A stretch of DNA of 9,449 bases from Actinomycetes bacterium (lineage in GTDB: Bacteria; Actinomycetota; Thermoleophilia; Solirubrobacterales; 70-9). The notes below the pieces were generated by a model. It saw only the letters and a list, made by a program, of their open reading frames with translations. It made no database searches and was not told the DNA's origin. This document shows, in pieces, positions 6,669 to 9,449 of this stretch. The translations under genes were made by a program, and so were the position numbers. Positions within the stretch are counted from its first letter, which is position 1, and the number at the start of each line of letters is the position of its first letter. The stretch lies in the NCBI GenBank assembly GCA_023434465.1, contig JAEYSQ010000091.1, positions 1-9,449 on the forward strand. The letters are read 5' to 3'.

Positions 6669-6869
6669 GCCTCGCTCCTGCCCGCGCCGTACCAGACGCT
6701 CACCCACTTCAACCCGGTCTATTACATGATCTCCCTGATCCGCTACGGATTCCTCGGGGTCACCGACATTAGCGTCTGGCTTTCACTCGGCTTTCTCGCG
6801 ATTGCCACGGCAGCCCTGACCTACGCGAACTACCGCATGTTCAAGTCTGGCTACAAACTCCGCAGGTGA
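6669..6869 (+). pseudogene. Stranded C-terminal part of the ABC-2 permease
   Basis: This stretch continues in the permease frame for 66 codons to TGA. It encodes the family's typical end: a periplasmic loop with ASLLPAPYQTLTHFNPVYYM, then RYGFLG, a last membrane helix (SVWLSLGFLAIATAALTYANY) and a basic tail. Third-position GC stays high and every landmark is intact, so decay is very recent or not real. No separate ribosome site or plausible start makes it a gene of its own; the only internal ATG (6726-6728) lies within the loop. Together with 6102-6668 it makes a full-length YadH-sized permease. Confidence 0.88.
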
Positions 6870-6883
6870 AGAGTTCCGTGAGA

Positions 6884-6901
6884 CGGTTCTTCAGGGAACC
6901 G
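6884..6901. terminator. Short inverted repeat between converging genes, weak terminator candidate
   Basis: CGGTTC and GAACCG form a six-pair stem around a six-base loop, just after the permease stop and overlapping the 3' end of the COG4315 lipoprotein gene. No T-run follows on either strand, so intrinsic termination is doubtful. Confidence 0.2.
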
Positions 6902-7439
6902 GCTGACCATCGGGCTGGATTGCCAGCCAGAGCCCACCGAACTCGTCGACGTTGTGGCAGAGGACCTGTCCGGCCGGCTCGTCCACGTAGTAGTAGAGGG
7001 GTCGACCGTCATAGGTGGCCTGGAGTTTCCCGTCCTTGCGCTTCGTCGTGCCGAGCAGCTGGTCTTTGACCGCACCTTTGCCGACCGGCTGGCCTTTGGT
7101 GAAGACAGGCGGCCAGGCCGCGGCGCAGGCTCCGTAACACTCGGGCTTGCTGGTCTTTTCCTTGTCGAAGTAGTAGAGCGCGCGACCATCGGCATCGAAC
7201 AGCACTTCCCCGAATTGGGAGCCACCGGCGGCTATCTCGATCCCCTTCTTTGCCGATGGCGGAGGTTTCGGTTCAGATTGGCCCTGCGCCTTCGTTGCCG
7301 CCGCGGCTTCGGTTGCCGCGGTCGTCCCGGAACCGGCCGTATCGCCCGAATCGTCCGACGATTCACCGCAGGAGGCAAGGATCACACCGACAGCGATCAA
7401 TACCCAGACGAGACCGATCCTGACTGGATGCCACGTCAT
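6891..7439 (-). CDS. COG4315-type lipoprotein with two YxFxxD-like repeats
   Basis: The 182-residue product has a membrane-spanning signal with lipobox LASC and lipidated Cys24, so it should sit on the outer face of the membrane. A low-complexity Ser/Thr/Ala/Gly linker (about 25-60) joins the anchor to a domain with two copies of the secreted repeat of PF03640. The first, ALYYFDKEK, is followed by CYGACAAAWPP. The second, LYYYVDEPAGQVL, is followed by EFGGLWLAIQPDG. The classical repeat is Y-x-aromatic-x-x-D; here both copies seem to carry Glu at the last position. The biochemical role of the family is not established. The ATG at 7439 is supported by the signal peptide and by TAGTCT six bases upstream. 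It follows the hydrolase gene by 15 bases on the same strand. Confidence 0.92.
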   Translation of the reverse strand: MTWHPVRIGLVWVLIAVGVILASCGESSDDSGDTAGSGTTAATEAAAATKAQGQSEPKPPPSAKKGIEIAAGGSQFGEVLFDADGRALYYFDKEKTSKPECYGACAAAWPPVFTKGQPVGKGAVKDQLLGTTKRKDGKLQATYDGRPLYYYVDEPAGQVLCHNVDEFGGLWLAIQPDGQPVP

Positions 7440-7445
7440 TCGGTG

Positions 7446-7451
7446 AGACTA
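7446..7451 (-). promoter_or_regulatory. -10 box TAGTCT of the COG4315 lipoprotein gene
   Basis: TAGTCT on the minus strand fits TAnnnT and ends six bases before the ATG at 7439. It lies three bases after the TGA of the upstream hydrolase gene, so the 15-base gap is little more than a promoter box. A transcript of its own would be leaderless. Its -35 region would fall inside the hydrolase coding end. Confidence 0.4.
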
Positions 7452-7454
7452 GCT

Positions 7455-9449
7455 TCAGCGTTTGATCCGCACAACTACCCGGGCGACCGGTGACTTGTTG
7501 CCGAGCTTGTCGCGGGTCCTGACCTTGATCACGGTGCGACCCTTTTTGCGAACCGTCCGTGGTTTCGGGACGGACTTTCGTTTGAGCCCGACCCCGGCCG
7601 TGCCGTCGGGAAGTTTGCGGTCCCGTTTGCCGATCACCCGGACCCGGACCGGGCCGCGATAGACACCCTTGACTTTCCTGCCCTTGAGGATGATCCTCGG
7701 CTTGACTGGACCGGTGCGATCGACCTTGGCGGTCGATATCGAGCTGTTGGCGGATGGCGGAGTGGTGACAGTTTCGGGCGGTGAGATGTTCGTGCCCGGA
7801 AGAATCGAGGTGCTGCGGACCCGGTAGATGAAGGTTCCCTGACGTTCCTTCCTCAGGCTGGCCGTGCCGTCGCGTACGGTGCGCGGTTTGACCTTCGACC
7901 AGGGCTTCCGCCTCGAGGCGGGCGCCCGCTCGATCTTCCAGGTCGTGTCGGGCGCTTCGGTGCCGATCCAGCGGAGCTGGAAGTTGCCGCGGTTGACGCG
8001 GCCGCCGATGACCCTTGGCGACGAGGGCCGAAGCCGGGCAAACTCTCTGGCGTCCTGCATCAGGCGGTCGGCATCTTCCTGGAGGATGAACCCGGTGGGA
8101 ACCAGTGCGGAAACGTGTTCGTGGTACTGCTCGAGATAGTCACTCTGGTCGTAGTAGAGCGAGTGGAGACGCTTCGGCGTAAATGGGGTCGAGGATCCGA
8201 AGAGACCACAGAACGCGGAGAAAAGAGGACCACCGGGGACGGGAGCGTTGATTCCGTCATTGACGGCGGTCGGCACGGTCACGTCCGGATACCGGATACC
8301 GCCCTTGGCGATCCCGTACTCGTCCCGGGCGAGGGTGTCGTCCGGCAGGTACTCGCCTCGAGGAGCGATCATCGGCGCCGCGCCGCCGTTGCCCCACCTG
8401 ACCAGCGCATCGATCGCCGCGTTTTGCGTGTAGGGCCATTTAATCCGTGAAAGCGGGAACTTTTCACACTCTGCGGTCCCGACGATGAAGTCCCGCGAGA
8501 AGACGCCGTTCAGGTTGTCGAAGGCGATCCGCGGGAGATGCGAGGCGGCCGCCACTTCCCAGTGGCGGATCGAGTCGGTGTCAGGATAAGTCGAGGTCGG
8601 TCGGGGAATCCGGTTTTCGGTCTCGCTGATGATCCGGATCGCCTTCTCGGGACGATCGGTGCGAAGTTGCGAGTTGCAGACGGTGAGCAGGTAGGCGTCA
8701 ACGATCTGGTGGAGCGGCTGGATCTTGTTGTAGTGGGTCGAGAGCCGGCCGCAGGATTGCGATTCTCCGGAGGCAATGACCGTGGACGGGACGATTCCCC
8801 CCAGCGGATCAGCACCGGATCGGCCACCCTTGAGCGCCTTGACGACCGAGGAGAAGACATCGAAGGAAAGCGGGTCGGAATCCGCAGCCACGTACCCGGG
8901 CTGACCGGGAATACCGACGCCAGGTGAAGGGTCGGCGCTCAGTCCCAGGGATCCGTAGCGAGCGTTGTTGAAGTTCTTCAGCGAGTTGACCCCGATGGTC
9001 TGGGCCGTGACGCCGACGAAGGTGTAGCCGTTCTTCAGCAGGTAGTAGGGGTCGCCGAACCAGTTGAACTCGACGTCCTGGGTCGAAGTCACGTTGTTCC
9101 ACTCGGCCACGACGATCCCGTTCGCGTCGGCGGGGTTGGCCGGGCGTCGGACGACGATCCTGGTCTTGAAGGGGTACTTGCCTTCGTCTCCGCCGGTGTC
9201 GATCCTTTCGGCAGCAGCGTCGTAATCCACGAGAGGCGTGTTGTACCTGTAGCCCTCACCTTCCAGAAAGAACTCTTCCTCGACGTAGTCGTACTGGTCA
9301 AGGTCGATATCGGTGGCCAGGTAGGGATACGAGTCCGCAGTCACCGCAACCGGCCCGGTTACGGTCGCCGTCGGAACGTCGTCCGGACCAGCCGAGGCAG
9401 ATCCGGCAAGCAGAAGACCGGCCATCATCATGGCCAGCGATGCCGCGGC
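7455..9449 (-). CDS. Secreted alpha/beta hydrolase (Abhydrolase_10-like) with C-terminal beta-sandwich-like regions, 5' end missing
   Basis: The frame stays open through the right edge (AAASLA precedes the first visible Met at 9431), so the start is missing; 664 residues are visible. A signal peptide core ends near SASA/GPDD, so the protein is exported. Residues about 25-465 (counting Met at 9431 as 1) look like the Abhydrolase_10 family (PF20091). The nucleophile elbow is GESQS, Ser224, codon 8760-8762. The block FCGLFGSSTPF around Cys408 and the ending HVSALVPTGFILQEDADRL also fit. The third triad residue is not obvious: where relatives tend to have His near LYxxHxxY, this protein reads LYYDQSDY, with His further on in YHEHV. 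From about 470 a fibronectin-III-like region (LRWIGTEAPDTTWKIERAP) is followed by a very basic Ig-like tail with TRDKLGNKSP. An esterase or lactonase activity is plausible; the substrate is unknown. Confidence 0.87.
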   Translation of the reverse strand, partial: AAASLAMMMAGLLLAGSASAGPDDVPTATVTGPVAVTADSYPYLATDIDLDQYDYVEEEFFLEGEGYRYNTPLVDYDAAAERIDTGGDEGKYPFKTRIVVRRPANPADANGIVVAEWNNVTSTQDVEFNWFGDPYYLLKNGYTFVGVTAQTIGVNSLKNFNNARYGSLGLSADPSPGVGIPGQPGYVAADSDPLSFDVFSSVVKALKGGRSGADPLGGIVPSTVIASGESQSCGRLSTHYNKIQPLHQIVDAYLLTVCNSQLRTDRPEKAIRIISETENRIPRPTSTYPDTDSIRHWEVAAASHLPRIAFDNLNGVFSRDFIVGTAECEKFPLSRIKWPYTQNAAIDALVRWGNGGAAPMIAPRGEYLPDDTLARDEYGIAKGGIRYPDVTVPTAVNDGINAPVPGGPLFSAFCGLFGSSTPFTPKRLHSLYYDQSDYLEQYHEHVSALVPTGFILQEDADRLMQDAREFARLRPSSPRVIGGRVNRGNFQLRWIGTEAPDTTWKIERAPASRRKPWSKVKPRTVRDGTASLRKERQGTFIYRVRSTSILPGTNISPPETVTTPPSANSSISTAKVDRTGPVKPRIILKGRKVKGVYRGPVRVRVIGKRDRKLPDGTAGVGLKRKSVPKPRTVRKKGRTVIKVRTRDKLGNKSPVARVVVRIKR

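Noticed and set aside
1..9449. CRISPR array, tRNA or rRNA, insertion sequence, toxin-antitoxin or defence system
   Set aside because: I looked for direct repeats, transposase motifs, terminal inverted repeats and cloverleaf-like stretches, and saw none. Coding genes fill almost the whole window.

Overview
The window is GC-rich and tightly packed. It carries ten protein-coding genes on both strands and no RNA gene, mobile element, repeat array or CRISPR. Mycobacterial-type features point to a high-GC actinobacterium, perhaps the Thermoleophilia/Solirubrobacterales group. These features are GTG starts, TAnnnT boxes placed directly before start codons with no Shine-Dalgarno sequence, an anchored class B PBP with an NTF2-like domain, and Cys-lipidated lipoproteins. 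The phylum is an inference; no marker gene proves it.

Layout from left to right. (1) 2-1723 (+): the 3' part of a class B penicillin-binding protein whose start lies off the left edge. (2) 3170-1720 (-): a co-directional run of an SRPBCC-fold protein, a DUF4352-like lipoprotein and a small multi-pass membrane protein. (3) 3212-4015 (+): an orphan ParA-type ATPase, divergent from the SRPBCC gene. (4) 5273-4016 (-): homoserine kinase thrB, followed one base later by a four-helix membrane protein. (5) 5305-6869 (+): an ABC-2 exporter pair of YadG/YadH type, divergent from thrB. The permease is cut by an in-frame TAG at 6666-6668, although its last 66 codons and normal stop are still intact. (6) 9449-6891 (-): a secreted alpha/beta hydrolase with C-terminal beta-sandwich-like regions (start off the right edge), then a COG4315-type lipoprotein.

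The genes do not form one pathway. They cover cell-wall synthesis, envelope lipoproteins, export, threonine biosynthesis and a secreted hydrolase. No gap between genes reaches 60 bases, so no long non-coding stretch is left to explain.

Two signals stand out. One is the amber codon in the permease, which replaces a residue that is Ser in E. coli YadH. The other is a repeated promoter design: five genes have TAnnnT 6-9 bases before the start codon, as expected for leaderless mRNAs, and a sixth has a near match. At thrB/ABC the two promoters face away from each other with exact symmetry in 31 bases. I did not find evidence for a novel defence or mobile system here.
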